Assembly: GCA_030625085.1 (NCBI GenBank)
Contig: DAOURK010000001.1
Span: 1-64,000 of the forward strand
Reading direction: 5' to 3'
DNA from: Pseudomonadota bacterium
GTDB taxonomy: Bacteria > SZUA-182 > DTGQ01
Length of the DNA: 64,000 nucleotides
The notes under the pieces were generated by a model that worked only from the letters and a program-made list of their open reading frames with translations, had not been told where the DNA came from and searched no databases. The position numbers and the translations under genes are program-made. Numbering within the stretch: position 1 is the first letter of the stretch; each line of letters begins with the position of its first letter. Below, in pieces: positions 12,325 to 22,204 of the stretch.

Positions 12325-12757
12325 CAGTAACATAGGTACCCTTGAGCGTATTATCAAAAGTCAAACCGGATTCACCTTAATTGAAATGCTTATAGCGATA
12401 AGTATTCTCTCTTTCGGCCTTCTTGGCCTGGCTGAATTACAAATCATCGCCATAAAAAGCAATAAAGAGTCTCGAGATCTCACTTCAGCCGTCATTTTAG
12501 CGGAGACAAAAGTAGAGGAATTGCTAATAACCGGGGTTACCAATATTTCAAACGGCACCTTTCACGATACCAATAATCCGGTTAATGAGACTGGGGCGCC
12601 GGGAGGAATTTTTACCAGGTCCTGGACAATTGCCGATTATACAGGTTCAACACATATAAAAAAAATTACCGCAACTATAGAATGGCCAAGCATGAAAGGG
12701 GTCAGGAGTATTTCTTTAGACACCCTATTATCAGATGTTGTGGATAAAGCATACTGA
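12308..12757 (+). CDS. Type IV pilus modification protein PilV-like
   Basis: prepilin motif SQTGFTLIEMLIAISILSFGLLGLAELQ; GTG at 12308 is a more plausible start than the ATG at 12218 in the ORF track. Confidence 0.85.
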   Translation: MIQPPNSNIGTLERIIKSQTGFTLIEMLIAISILSFGLLGLAELQIIAIKSNKESRDLTSAVILAETKVEELLITGVTNISNGTFHDTNNPVNETGAPGGIFTRSWTIADYTGSTHIKKITATIEWPSMKGVRSISLDTLLSDVVDKAY

Positions 12758-12774
12758 ATCAATATTGAGCCGTC

Positions 12775-13515
12775 ATGATGAAAAATACCACAAGAGGTTT
12801 TACACTCATAGAATCGATGGTTTCCTTAGGAATTGTACTTATCGTCCTGGCCGGCATTTATGAAATCTTCATGGCCTCACACAGAAACTATGTAATTCAG
12901 GAATCCATTACTGACATGCATCAGAATATCAGGGCCGCTATTGAATTTATGACCAGAGAATTAAAAAATGCGGTTATCATAGAAAAAATCGATACAAACA
13001 GGGTTACCTTTTATACTGATTGTGATAATTCAAGGCCAAATATATCTACGGGAGGAAATTCGCAAAATACTTTAAACGACACAAAACAGTCTTGGAGCAG
13101 CAATTGCTGGAAGAAAAAAAAAGTGGCTATTACCTCAGGTAAGGGCGCAACGCAAATAAGAAAAGTATTCTCAAATACCGGCAACCAATTGACGCTTACT
13201 GCAAGCTGGGACCCTAATAAAGGGACCCCTGATAATACCTCTACCTATCATATTGTAGAGAATAAGGGATTTCTAAAAAAAAATGATAATATCCTTCGCT
13301 ATACCAAGGGAGGCAGTGTGAACCGGTCATTTATCGAAAATATTACCAATTTTAATTTACATTGTGATCCAAATAATGAGAGAAAGATAGATATAACATT
13401 GACTGCCAAAACATCAATAAAAGATCCACAAATGAATAATCAATATCACTATTATACTGTTAAAACTATGGTGGTATTAAGAAATCCTGTAAATCACTCG
13501 AAGGGAGTTTTTTAA
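12775..13515 (+). CDS. Type IV minor pilin PilW-like
   Basis: prepilin motif TRGFTLIESMVSLGIVLIVLAGIYEIF. Confidence 0.85.
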   Translation: MMKNTTRGFTLIESMVSLGIVLIVLAGIYEIFMASHRNYVIQESITDMHQNIRAAIEFMTRELKNAVIIEKIDTNRVTFYTDCDNSRPNISTGGNSQNTLNDTKQSWSSNCWKKKKVAITSGKGATQIRKVFSNTGNQLTLTASWDPNKGTPDNTSTYHIVENKGFLKKNDNILRYTKGGSVNRSFIENITNFNLHCDPNNERKIDITLTAKTSIKDPQMNNQYHYYTVKTMVVLRNPVNHSKGVF

Positions 13516-13693
13516 ATTCCTATGCTGTGTGCATAGTACATGTGCGATATTTTTTTTTATGTTCTTATTAGAGATATTTTTTGTAGCGCTAAAATAAACT
13601 AGGTGTCGTGGAACGTAGTCCGGCAATAAATTTATAAAAATCTATAGTGTATTTTTTACATTAATGACATTATAACAAAAAAAGTAGCAAAAA

Positions 13694-14818
13694 ATGATAG
13701 GTAAAAATCAACAGGGAATAGCTTTAATAACCAGTTTGCTAGCCCTTTCGGCCCTTACCACCATAAGTATAATCGCCATGAATACATCTTTAACCGACCT
13801 CAAAATCTCAAGGAATATGCGGGACATAAAAAAAGCCTTTTTCAATGCCGAAGCAGGGATGAGACACGCTATAACTGTCTTAGATACCAGCCACAATGGT
13901 TTCGATGATGAATTAAAGGATGGGGCCCTGGATTTTGGGCCCTCAGTAGATTTTGCAGAGGGCACATATGAGGTTAGAATCACTGACAACAATGATGGGG
14001 ACCCCAATTATGATATTGACAACACGATTGTTATTACCTCAACAGGCAAATCACATGCAGCCGGCTGGATTATTGAGGTTATGCTCAATAAACTCCTTAT
14101 ACCTGCAAAAACAGATGGCGCTTTAATCCTGTATGAAGATGAACCGTCAGTCGATATATATGGCAATCCTTCAATAGATGGAAAAGATTGGAATGTACCC
14201 CAAGATTTCAATTGCTCCGGATCCGATTGTAATGGAGAACTCAGCGCTAAAGCCGCTGTTGCCGGGATTCATACCACTGATGAACTAACCCAAAATATGT
14301 ATGGCGAGGGATCGTCGCTCAATATTACCGGCAACCCTGCTATTCAAGAGGATGGTGACGGCATATTCACTAACTGGGACTGGCAAAATTTGGCCCATCA
14401 CCTCATCCTAATCTCCCAGACGGTTAATAGGTTTAGCGGCGGGGGAAATATTACCGGCAATCAAACTTTGGGGACACGAGAAAAACCTCAAATTACTGTA
14501 GTGGAAAAGAGCGCAAAATTTACCGGCAACGTGCGTGGAGCGGGTATATTGATAGTAAACGATGAAGCCGCCTTTCAGGGCGCTTTTCATTTTGAAGGAT
14601 TAGTTATTGTTATACATAATGATGAGGGCAGTGATTACGCATTAGACCTGGGAACAGGCCAAGCTACTTTATTTGGAAGCATGGTAGTGGCCGGTAGCGA
14701 AAGCTCTAAGGTATCCTTAAAAACAAAAGCTCATATAAAATATAGCAGTCAGGCTCTAAGCAATGCCTCGAATAGTCTTAGCCGGATAAAAATTATTTCC
14801 TGGCAAAATAAATATTGA
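13694..14818 (+). CDS. PilX-like type IV pilus assembly protein with long C-terminal domain
   Basis: NQQGIALITSLLALSALTTISIIAMNTSLTDLKISRNMRDIKKAFFNAEAGMRHA resembles the PilX N-terminus; last gene of the minor pilin set. Confidence 0.8.
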   Translation: MIGKNQQGIALITSLLALSALTTISIIAMNTSLTDLKISRNMRDIKKAFFNAEAGMRHAITVLDTSHNGFDDELKDGALDFGPSVDFAEGTYEVRITDNNDGDPNYDIDNTIVITSTGKSHAAGWIIEVMLNKLLIPAKTDGALILYEDEPSVDIYGNPSIDGKDWNVPQDFNCSGSDCNGELSAKAAVAGIHTTDELTQNMYGEGSSLNITGNPAIQEDGDGIFTNWDWQNLAHHLILISQTVNRFSGGGNITGNQTLGTREKPQITVVEKSAKFTGNVRGAGILIVNDEAAFQGAFHFEGLVIVIHNDEGSDYALDLGTGQATLFGSMVVAGSESSKVSLKTKAHIKYSSQALSNASNSLSRIKIISWQNKY

Positions 14819-14885
14819 ATTATGTATCTTTGAAATGTTATATTATAATTTATTTTAACATTCCCTTAATGGTATCATTAAAGTT

Positions 14886-15002
14886 GTAACTATTCAGTCC
14901 CTCTCCCTCGATGGAAGGGGGTAGGGGAGGGTGATGATTTATTTCACCCCCACTTAAGCCTACCCCATCAAGGGGGAGGAGTTGAGGGGACTGAATGGTT
15001 AC
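14886..15002. repeat. Palindromic repeat family A, copy 1 (GTAACTATTCAGTCC ... GGACTGAATGGTTAC)
   Basis: inverted termini plus internal CCCTCCC/GGGAGGG arms; similar copies at 24215 and 56331. Confidence 0.9.
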
Positions 15003-15153
15003 TCAAAGTTTTTTCCGATCAATCAGCTTGCTTATGCCGAACAATTCTTCAGTAACAATTACGGTAGAATTGTGTCTATTTTGATCTATTCTATTATTTT
15101 TTGCACTTTTTTACTGTAAAAAAAGTCAAAGACAAGAAGAAGGAAGATACTTT

Positions 15154-16215
15154 ATGAGTCTCTTTAAAAAAAAGGATTTAATCGGACTTGATATTGGAAC
15201 TGATTCATTAAAAATAGCCCAAATGAAAAAAAGTTCCAAAGGATATGGCTTAGTTAAAGCAGGATTAAAACATTTTCCTCAAGGCGCTATCGCTGAGGAT
15301 AAAATCATCGATAGACAAAGCATTATCCAAGCCATCAAAGAATTGGTTCAAGAACAAAAAATCACTGCTAAAGATGTGGCCACTTCCATTTCGGGACGCT
15401 CGGTAATCGTTAAAAGAATTAAACTCCCCCAAATGACCGAGGAAGAGTTAGGCGAATCTATCACATACGAGGCAGAACAATACATCCCCTTTGCTATAAA
15501 TGATGTTAACCTGGATTTTCAAATCATGAATAATGCCCGGCAAAAAGAAGAAGGACAAATGGATGTTCTGCTGGTGGCGGTAAAAAAAGAACGTATTCAA
15601 GATATTGTATCTATTATTACTGAAGCCGGCCTTATTCCTTCGGTCGTTGATATCGATGTATTTGCTTTAGAAAATCAATATGAGCTCAATTACCTCAAAG
15701 ATATGAATAACTATGTTGTTCTTTTGGATATTGGCGCCGATACCATGAATATGAATATTTTATGGGAGGGCCAAACGATATTTACTCGTGATGCCTCCCT
15801 TGGTGGGAACAACTACTCAAAAATATTACAAAATAAGCTGGGACTGGACTTTACCCAAACAGAAAAAATAAAGTCAGGGGAAACTGTTGAAGGAGTTACC
15901 GAAGAACAAATCATCCCCTTGCGAGAAAGTTTTTATGAAGAAATTTTTTCAGAGATTCAACGATCCTTTGACTATTTTCGCGCCACAGCAGATGATACCC
16001 CCTTAAGTAAAATTTTGCTCAGCGGAGGAACTTCTAAAATCAATGCCATCGACCAGGTTCTGGCCCAACATTTTGAGATGGAAGTAGAAAAAAGCGACCC
16101 GTTTAAAAAAATTGACATTAATCCCAATCAATTTAACACTGACTGGCTGGCCCAGGTCTCGCCCATGATGGCCATAGTGGTGGGTTTAGCCTTAAGAAGG
16201 GTGGACGATCGTTGA
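15154..16215 (+). CDS. pilM: Type IV pilus assembly ATPase-like protein PilM
   Basis: FtsA-like IGLDIGTDSLKIAQM, followed by pilNOPQ. Confidence 0.95.
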   Translation: MSLFKKKDLIGLDIGTDSLKIAQMKKSSKGYGLVKAGLKHFPQGAIAEDKIIDRQSIIQAIKELVQEQKITAKDVATSISGRSVIVKRIKLPQMTEEELGESITYEAEQYIPFAINDVNLDFQIMNNARQKEEGQMDVLLVAVKKERIQDIVSIITEAGLIPSVVDIDVFALENQYELNYLKDMNNYVVLLDIGADTMNMNILWEGQTIFTRDASLGGNNYSKILQNKLGLDFTQTEKIKSGETVEGVTEEQIIPLRESFYEEIFSEIQRSFDYFRATADDTPLSKILLSGGTSKINAIDQVLAQHFEMEVEKSDPFKKIDINPNQFNTDWLAQVSPMMAIVVGLALRRVDDR

Positions 16216-16787
16216 TTAAAATCAATTTACTTCCCAGAAAGAAAAAGGCTGTTACTATTGGCCTAGATCAGAGCATTGGAATTATTTCCCTCATAGTACT
16301 CCTAGGGGTGGGAATTTTTTTCTATGCTCAATGTAAATCCAAAATCAGCAACCTTCAAAATCAAATTACCACTACCAAAGTGCAGATTGAAAATTCTAAA
16401 ATTGAGGTTGAAAAAATCAATAAACTTAAAAAAGATAAAAAGAAGCTGGAAAAAAAACTTGGTCTTATTAAGGATATGAAATCCAGACAGAAAGGCCCTT
16501 CAAATCTTCTCAACGACATTGCCAAAATTATTCCCGAAAATGTCTGGCTTACCTCATTATCTGCCAAAGGCCCTCGACTCAGCCTGGAAGGGATGTCCCT
16601 AACAGCCAATACCATAGCCCATTTCATGAGAAAGCTGGAACATACCGCCGACCTTCAGCAAATCGAACTGGATAAAATAACGCAAACGACTGTTGCTGAT
16701 AAAAAAGTAAAAAAATTTAAGATCACCTGTAACATCAAAGGATTAAAACCCAAGCAACCAAAGAACAAAAAGAAGGGGAAATCATGA
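16212..16787 (+). CDS. pilN: Type IV pilus inner membrane protein PilN
   Basis: MIKINLLPRKKK N-terminus, TM plus coiled coil, overlaps pilM by 4 nt. Confidence 0.92.
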   Translation: MIKINLLPRKKKAVTIGLDQSIGIISLIVLLGVGIFFYAQCKSKISNLQNQITTTKVQIENSKIEVEKINKLKKDKKKLEKKLGLIKDMKSRQKGPSNLLNDIAKIIPENVWLTSLSAKGPRLSLEGMSLTANTIAHFMRKLEHTADLQQIELDKITQTTVADKKVKKFKITCNIKGLKPKQPKNKKKGKS

Positions 16788-17404
16788 ACCTAAAGGCGAT
16801 TAATAATAAATTGGCTTCCCTGCCAACGCCTAAAAAAATTCTCCTGCTTATCTCTTTTATTATTTTCTTTGGGGTTATTTGGAATTTTTTTCTTTTAAAA
16901 CCCCAAAACGAAAAAACCGCCATTCTGCAACAAGAATTAGCTCAGCAACAACAAACATTACAAGAAAATTTAAACGCCTCTAAAAATATTGATTCTTTTA
17001 AACAAGAAGTGGAGCAGGTACGACAGGAACTACTCAGGGCCCAGGCGCAACTACCCACGAAAAAAGAAATCCCTAACCTTTTAACCAAAATTTCTGATTT
17101 GGGAAATCAATGTGGGTTTGAATTTGAGCTTTTTAAGCCTCAGAAAGAAGAAAAAAAAGACTTCTATAGCCAATTACCGATCAGCATGAAGGTGCGCGGC
17201 ACCTATGGGAATGTCAGCAATTTTTTCCATTTAGTCAGCGCTCTTGACCGAATTGTCAACATCGGAGATTTTAGCATGAAAAATCCCAAAGTGGTTGATA
17301 ATTACCTTATCCTGGAGACCACTTGTCAGGCTATTACCTATCGATTTCAACCGAATACTTCTAAAAAAAAGGGGAAGAAAAGTGGAAATGGTAAAAAAAA
17401 GTAA
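16784..17404 (+). CDS. pilO: Type IV pilus inner membrane protein PilO
   Basis: TM, coiled coil and ferredoxin-like C-terminal domain, operon position. Confidence 0.9.
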   Translation: MNLKAINNKLASLPTPKKILLLISFIIFFGVIWNFFLLKPQNEKTAILQQELAQQQQTLQENLNASKNIDSFKQEVEQVRQELLRAQAQLPTKKEIPNLLTKISDLGNQCGFEFELFKPQKEEKKDFYSQLPISMKVRGTYGNVSNFFHLVSALDRIVNIGDFSMKNPKVVDNYLILETTCQAITYRFQPNTSKKKGKKSGNGKKK

Positions 17405-17819
17405 AATTCTGCTGATTGTTTTCTTTCTTCTCCCCCTGGTTTTTGGAGCTTCTCCAGGGCAAATGAAGGCTTCGGAAAAAATACGCGACCCATTTAAATC
17501 TCCACTCTTTATTCAACCAAAAATAAAAAAACCGGCCATAACAGTCCCGCTATCTCCTCTTTTAAAATTTGCTCTCTCCGAACTGAAGCTGGTAGGAATT
17601 GTTTGGGGCAGTTTGGGGAGGATAGCGATAGTAGAAACGCCTGATGGAAAATGCTACTCCATCAAAAAGGGTGATATGGTTGGAAAATTATCCGGGAAAG
17701 TGAAAAAGGTATGCCAAGACAATTTAGTGGTTCAAGATGTAATAACTGATTATGCGGGAAAAACAAAAACTCGGGAAATTACCATAAAGCTTTATAAAGA
17801 AGAAAAACAAAAATACTAA
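17388..17819 (+). CDS. pilP: Type IV pilus lipoprotein PilP
   Basis: IRDPFKSPL motif, LVGIVWG and GDMVGKLSGKV; ATG at 17388 preferred over the 17295 start of the ORF track. Confidence 0.87.
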   Translation: MVKKSKILLIVFFLLPLVFGASPGQMKASEKIRDPFKSPLFIQPKIKKPAITVPLSPLLKFALSELKLVGIVWGSLGRIAIVETPDGKCYSIKKGDMVGKLSGKVKKVCQDNLVVQDVITDYAGKTKTREITIKLYKEEKQKY

Positions 17820-17860
17820 TCAAAACCAGTTATCAGACTAAAACATTAAAGGGGGGGAGA

Positions 17861-19495
17861 ATGGATTTCAGAAAGCAATCCCACTGGTTAAATACCCTAT
17901 GCACAATCATTTTGGCCCTGATCCTGTGTGGCCAACAAAGCGCTTGTTCTTTAAGCGGGTCCAACACTATCAAATCAAAGCCTATTCTAGAAATCCAAAA
18001 AGTTCCTATCGATCAAAAACCACTCCCCTATATGGGGACAAAAAAACCAGAAGTATCCTCTGCCTCAAAAAACCAGAGCCTCTCCTTCTTATCAAAATCC
18101 GATGACGGCTATCAAGCCATCCCAAAAACTCAGGTTCTCCATCGTGATATCGTTCGAGCGACTAAGCCCACTTTCCGCAAACCTGCGGCCCCTAAACCGA
18201 AACCAAAAAAAGAGCAGACTGCATCTATTCTCAAAAAAACCTATACGGGGAAACCCATCTCTTTAGATTTTCAGGATGCTGATATTCGATCAGTTTTGCG
18301 CCTTATCTCAGAAATCAGCGGCTATAATTTAGTTATTGATCCTGATGTGAAGGGAAAGGTTACCATTACCCTTCACAAAAAAGTACCGTGGGATCATGCC
18401 CTGGAAATTATTCTCAAAACCAACCGCCTGGCCATGAAAATGGAAGGAAATATTATTCGGGTAGGAACACGAAAAAGCTTTACCCAAGAAGAAGAAGCCC
18501 TTTTTAAAATCATCCAGGCCAAACAAAAAACCAAACAGGTCGAAAAAAAATCTCTTCCTCTAAAAACGGAAATCATTTCGGTAAATTACGCCCGGGCAGT
18601 TAAAATGAAAGATCAACTTACCCCTATGCTCAGCAAGTCTGAAGAATTAATGGAACCCCCTTCCATTATTGTAGATGAGCGCACCAATTCTTTAATCGTT
18701 AAGGATTCACCGGGAAACATTATAAAAATTAAGGAAATCCTGGTCAAACTGGATAAAGAAACACCACAAGTTTTGATTGAAACGAGAATTGTTGAAACTA
18801 CCAAAGAATACTCAAAAGAATTAGGTGTCCGATGGGGGGGGAGCTATCAAAAACAAACCAATAACCGCTTCCCCAACACCATTAACGTTGCTGGAATAAG
18901 AAGCGGCGGCTATGCAGTTAACCTTCCCAATACCGGCGATGTGTTTGGAGGCTTAGGGTTCAATTTAGGTCATGTTAATGGCCTGACACAACTCAATATA
19001 GAACTTGACGCCATGGAATCCAATGGGAAGGGAAGAATCATCTCCAATCCCAAAATCGCTACTCTGGATAATGAAAGGGCGGAGATTAAAAGCGGCTCCC
19101 AAATTCCCTACCCGGCCATAGACAAAGATGGGAACCCAACAACCCAGTTTGTTGACGCAGTCATTAAACTGGGGGTCACTCCTCACATTACGCCTAATGG
19201 TTTTATCATCTTAGAGATTGAAGCTGATAAAAGTGAACCAAACTGGTCTAAGACGGTAAATGGTGTACCGGCTATAAAAACCCGAACCGCCAAGACCAAA
19301 TTGATTGTCAAAGACGCAGATACAGCGGTAATTGGGGGCCTTTATCAGCGCAGCCAACAAAATAGCGAGCGAAAAGTCCCTTGGTTTGGCAACATTCCGG
19401 TTATTAAATGGTTCTTCAAAGCAAATAGAAATGAAGATTCATATGATGAATTGTTAATCTTTATCACTCCCAAGATAGTGGAGAAAAAGACATAA
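17861..19495 (+). CDS. pilQ: Type IV pilus secretin PilQ
   Basis: STN/secretin N-domain (ISLDFQDADIRSVLRLISEISGYNLVIDPDVKGKVT), secretin core VGGLYQ-like and PKIV end. Confidence 0.95.
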   Translation: MDFRKQSHWLNTLCTIILALILCGQQSACSLSGSNTIKSKPILEIQKVPIDQKPLPYMGTKKPEVSSASKNQSLSFLSKSDDGYQAIPKTQVLHRDIVRATKPTFRKPAAPKPKPKKEQTASILKKTYTGKPISLDFQDADIRSVLRLISEISGYNLVIDPDVKGKVTITLHKKVPWDHALEIILKTNRLAMKMEGNIIRVGTRKSFTQEEEALFKIIQAKQKTKQVEKKSLPLKTEIISVNYARAVKMKDQLTPMLSKSEELMEPPSIIVDERTNSLIVKDSPGNIIKIKEILVKLDKETPQVLIETRIVETTKEYSKELGVRWGGSYQKQTNNRFPNTINVAGIRSGGYAVNLPNTGDVFGGLGFNLGHVNGLTQLNIELDAMESNGKGRIISNPKIATLDNERAEIKSGSQIPYPAIDKDGNPTTQFVDAVIKLGVTPHITPNGFIILEIEADKSEPNWSKTVNGVPAIKTRTAKTKLIVKDADTAVIGGLYQRSQQNSERKVPWFGNIPVIKWFFKANRNEDSYDELLIFITPKIVEKKT

Positions 19496-19737
19496 AACCA
19501 CTGAAACTGAAATTAATAATTACGAATTAGCGGTAGGTTGGAAGCTGCATAAAAAAATAAAAATTTTTACTATCAAGATACTTTGGAAACCACTTTCCTT
19601 ATTACGAGAAGGAAAAAATGATAGAGTCGAAAACAATGACGTGAAGGTCAAAATTATCCACGAGGAAAGAATGCATGTTATGTCGAAAATGATTTTTGTA
19701 TATTATTTAATCGGATTAAAGTAAATCAGGGGGAACC

Positions 19738-21675
19738 ATGAAAAATAGAGAAGAATATCTCACCTCATGCTTAATAAGTATTCTATTGATATGTGCCATT
19801 GCCCTTTTCGTCTCCTGTGGCACCGCCAGCAATGAAGACGGCGGTACGACGGATGTAAATCCCGTTGAAAATGTTGAGGATACCGTTGTAAGTTCCATAT
19901 CATTGAAATTATCCCAGATTTCTATCAAATCCGACGACTCGGATAGTACGACCATTACTGCAACGATTATAGATAATCAAAATGCTGTTATGGAAGGAGT
20001 GACCGTAAACTTTAGTTCCCAAGGCGGAGAACTTAATAGATCAGAAGTTGTCACCGATGAAAATGGGGAGGCGGAAATAATATTCTCATCCGGGACAGAG
20101 GACAAAAGCAACCGGACAGAGGTGATCACTGCGACAGCAGGAGGGCAAACCAGGCAGATACCGATTAATATTACCGGAACCACCGTAACACTTTCTACTG
20201 ACATGACAAACCTTGAAATTGGTGGAGACGATACGGCAATTTTAACGATAAAGGTTAAAGATGCCGGGTTGGTAGGCATAAACAATGCCGAGGTTACTGT
20301 GAGTATTAATAATCAGGTGTCAACGGGGATAGTCACTTTTGAGTCAATACCTCCAGGCGAGACAAGTGATAATGGGCTACTGGATGGAATATATACCGAT
20401 TTCGGCGAACTGAAGGTAAAGGTGAAAGGTATAGCTGTAGGCGATGTAACGGTAACAATAACATCCATGAATACCACTGCTACCCAAACATACAAAGTAG
20501 GAGCGCTGGCTGAAGTCTTTCGTATTATCGATCCGACAAATGACCCTTGCAGCTTAAAGACCGAATCCGAGCAACTTATTACCGTCAATGCCCCGACTCA
20601 AACAAGGGTGCGATTTGCTACCTCCATGGGCGTCTGGGATGGAGGACAAGACATATCGGTAATCAAGGATGTGTCCAATGGTTCAGCTTCGGCAATACTC
20701 AGCTCAGCCCAAGCAGGTATTGCTATTGTGCAGGTAATAGATCCAAATGATCCTTCAATAACCGATTCTTTGAAGGTGGTCATCACCGTGCTACCCGCCG
20801 AAGCTTCCCAAATTGCCCTTCAGGCCAGTGCGGCAGTAGTGGCGCCTAGTACCGGGAATATAAATAACACAATCACCTTAACGGCACAAGTAAGGAATGA
20901 AAACGAAGCTCCTGTGGGCGGCGCCCCGGTCGGCTTCGCCATTCTGAAGCCCACAGGCGGAGGGGAAACAATAATGCCGGCTATTGTATATACAAATGAT
21001 TCCGGGAGTGCTGCCGCAACCTTTACTTCCGGTTCTTTAAGTTCGGGGGCGGAGGGGGTTGAGGTAGAGGCCAGGGTCCTCATAGACGGCAATCAACCTG
21101 CGGATAAAATCTCAATAGTAATTGGTGGTATTGCGGGATCGATAATGATAGGAAGGAGCACTAAAATTAAGTCGAATGAAACCAATACTACCTATCACCT
21201 TCCTATGTCTGTAATGGTTGCCGATACAAACGGGAATCCTGTATATGGTATTCAAGTTTCCTTAAACCTCTGGCCTGTTATGTATAGAGCAAGATGGATA
21301 CCTGATGATCCCAATTCATATGACGCAGATGACCCCGATACCTGGACCTGGAACGATTATGACAATGAGGATAAAAATAAAAATTTAATCCTGGATCCGG
21401 GAGAGGATTTAAATGATGACGGGCAATTAACGCCCCCTAACTCATCTGCCGGAACGGTGCCTACCACGGTAACAACCGATGAGTATGGCGTAGCCAATTT
21501 CGATCTGGTGTATTTAAAGGCTTCCGCTGTATGGATCAATACTGAAATTACGGCCACTACTTTTGTATATGGAACAGAGACTCAATCAACCTATGGCTTC
21601 TGGTTAACTTACGATATAAAGGATGAGGATTATCTGCCCGAATGCCCATATAAAGCCCCGGACCCTAATTCTTAA
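19738..21675 (+). CDS. Secreted bacterial Ig-like (Big_1-type) domain protein, putative lipoprotein/adhesin
   Basis: signal peptide ending VSCG; repeated Ig-like segments (TTITATIIDNQNAVMEGVTVNFSSQGG...TDENGEAEIIFSSG); DxNxDG-type loop near C-terminus. Confidence 0.8.
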   Translation: MKNREEYLTSCLISILLICAIALFVSCGTASNEDGGTTDVNPVENVEDTVVSSISLKLSQISIKSDDSDSTTITATIIDNQNAVMEGVTVNFSSQGGELNRSEVVTDENGEAEIIFSSGTEDKSNRTEVITATAGGQTRQIPINITGTTVTLSTDMTNLEIGGDDTAILTIKVKDAGLVGINNAEVTVSINNQVSTGIVTFESIPPGETSDNGLLDGIYTDFGELKVKVKGIAVGDVTVTITSMNTTATQTYKVGALAEVFRIIDPTNDPCSLKTESEQLITVNAPTQTRVRFATSMGVWDGGQDISVIKDVSNGSASAILSSAQAGIAIVQVIDPNDPSITDSLKVVITVLPAEASQIALQASAAVVAPSTGNINNTITLTAQVRNENEAPVGGAPVGFAILKPTGGGETIMPAIVYTNDSGSAAATFTSGSLSSGAEGVEVEARVLIDGNQPADKISIVIGGIAGSIMIGRSTKIKSNETNTTYHLPMSVMVADTNGNPVYGIQVSLNLWPVMYRARWIPDDPNSYDADDPDTWTWNDYDNEDKNKNLILDPGEDLNDDGQLTPPNSSAGTVPTTVTTDEYGVANFDLVYLKASAVWINTEITATTFVYGTETQSTYGFWLTYDIKDEDYLPECPYKAPDPNS

Positions 21676-21676
21676 T

Positions 21677-21819
21677 GATGAATTCGAAAAAAGGTCCATC
21701 AGCGTGTCATTTCGAACGAACGGGAGAAATCTTTATCAGATAATGTGTTGAAAAACTAAAGGTTTTTCCCTTTAGTCGAAATGACATATCTGCCGGATCC
21801 GACTTTTCACGAGACTATC
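21677..21819. repeat. Composite palindromic element: family E termini (GATGAATTCGAAAAAAGGTC ... GACTTTTCACGAGACTATC) enclosing a family D core (GTCATTTCGA ... TCGAAATGAC, 21706-21785)
   Basis: both arm pairs legible by eye; related to copies at 35413, 40850 (E) and 48957 (D). Confidence 0.75.
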
Positions 21820-22034
21820 ATTATTGGTTTTTCGTTATGTTCCAGCGGAAGTTTTGGGATCGGGCCTAATAAACGATCACCCCATAGGACGAAAACTTAC
21901 ACTATATTCCTTTATTTCCCCTCATCCACCCTTTTTCTTATTGGTAATTTTTTCTGATTATTCTTTAAAAAATATGGTATAATAATTTTATACTATAGCT
22001 ATTCTCATTTTGACTTCAACCTTAAAGCTCTTAC

Positions 22035-22109
22035 TGTAGCGCAGGGCTTTAGCCCTTGTATAGCCTCTTCTAAAACAGTTTCGTGGTAAGATTAACTCTC
22101 TGCGCTACA
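22035..22109. repeat. Palindromic repeat family B, copy 2 (degenerate)
   Basis: TGTAGCGCAGGGCTTTAGCCC ... CTGCGCTACA. Confidence 0.75.
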
Positions 22110-22204
22110 TCAAAATGACAAAATGAGAATTGTTGGTAATAATTAAAACGATTATTAAATACAAGTAATTATGATTAATATTAAAATATAGTAATAGATT
22201 AGAT

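Noticed and set aside
17295-17387. ATG 17295 as the start of pilP
   Set aside because: It lies inside pilO and adds a non-homologous extension; ATG 17388 starts directly before the signal peptide/TM.
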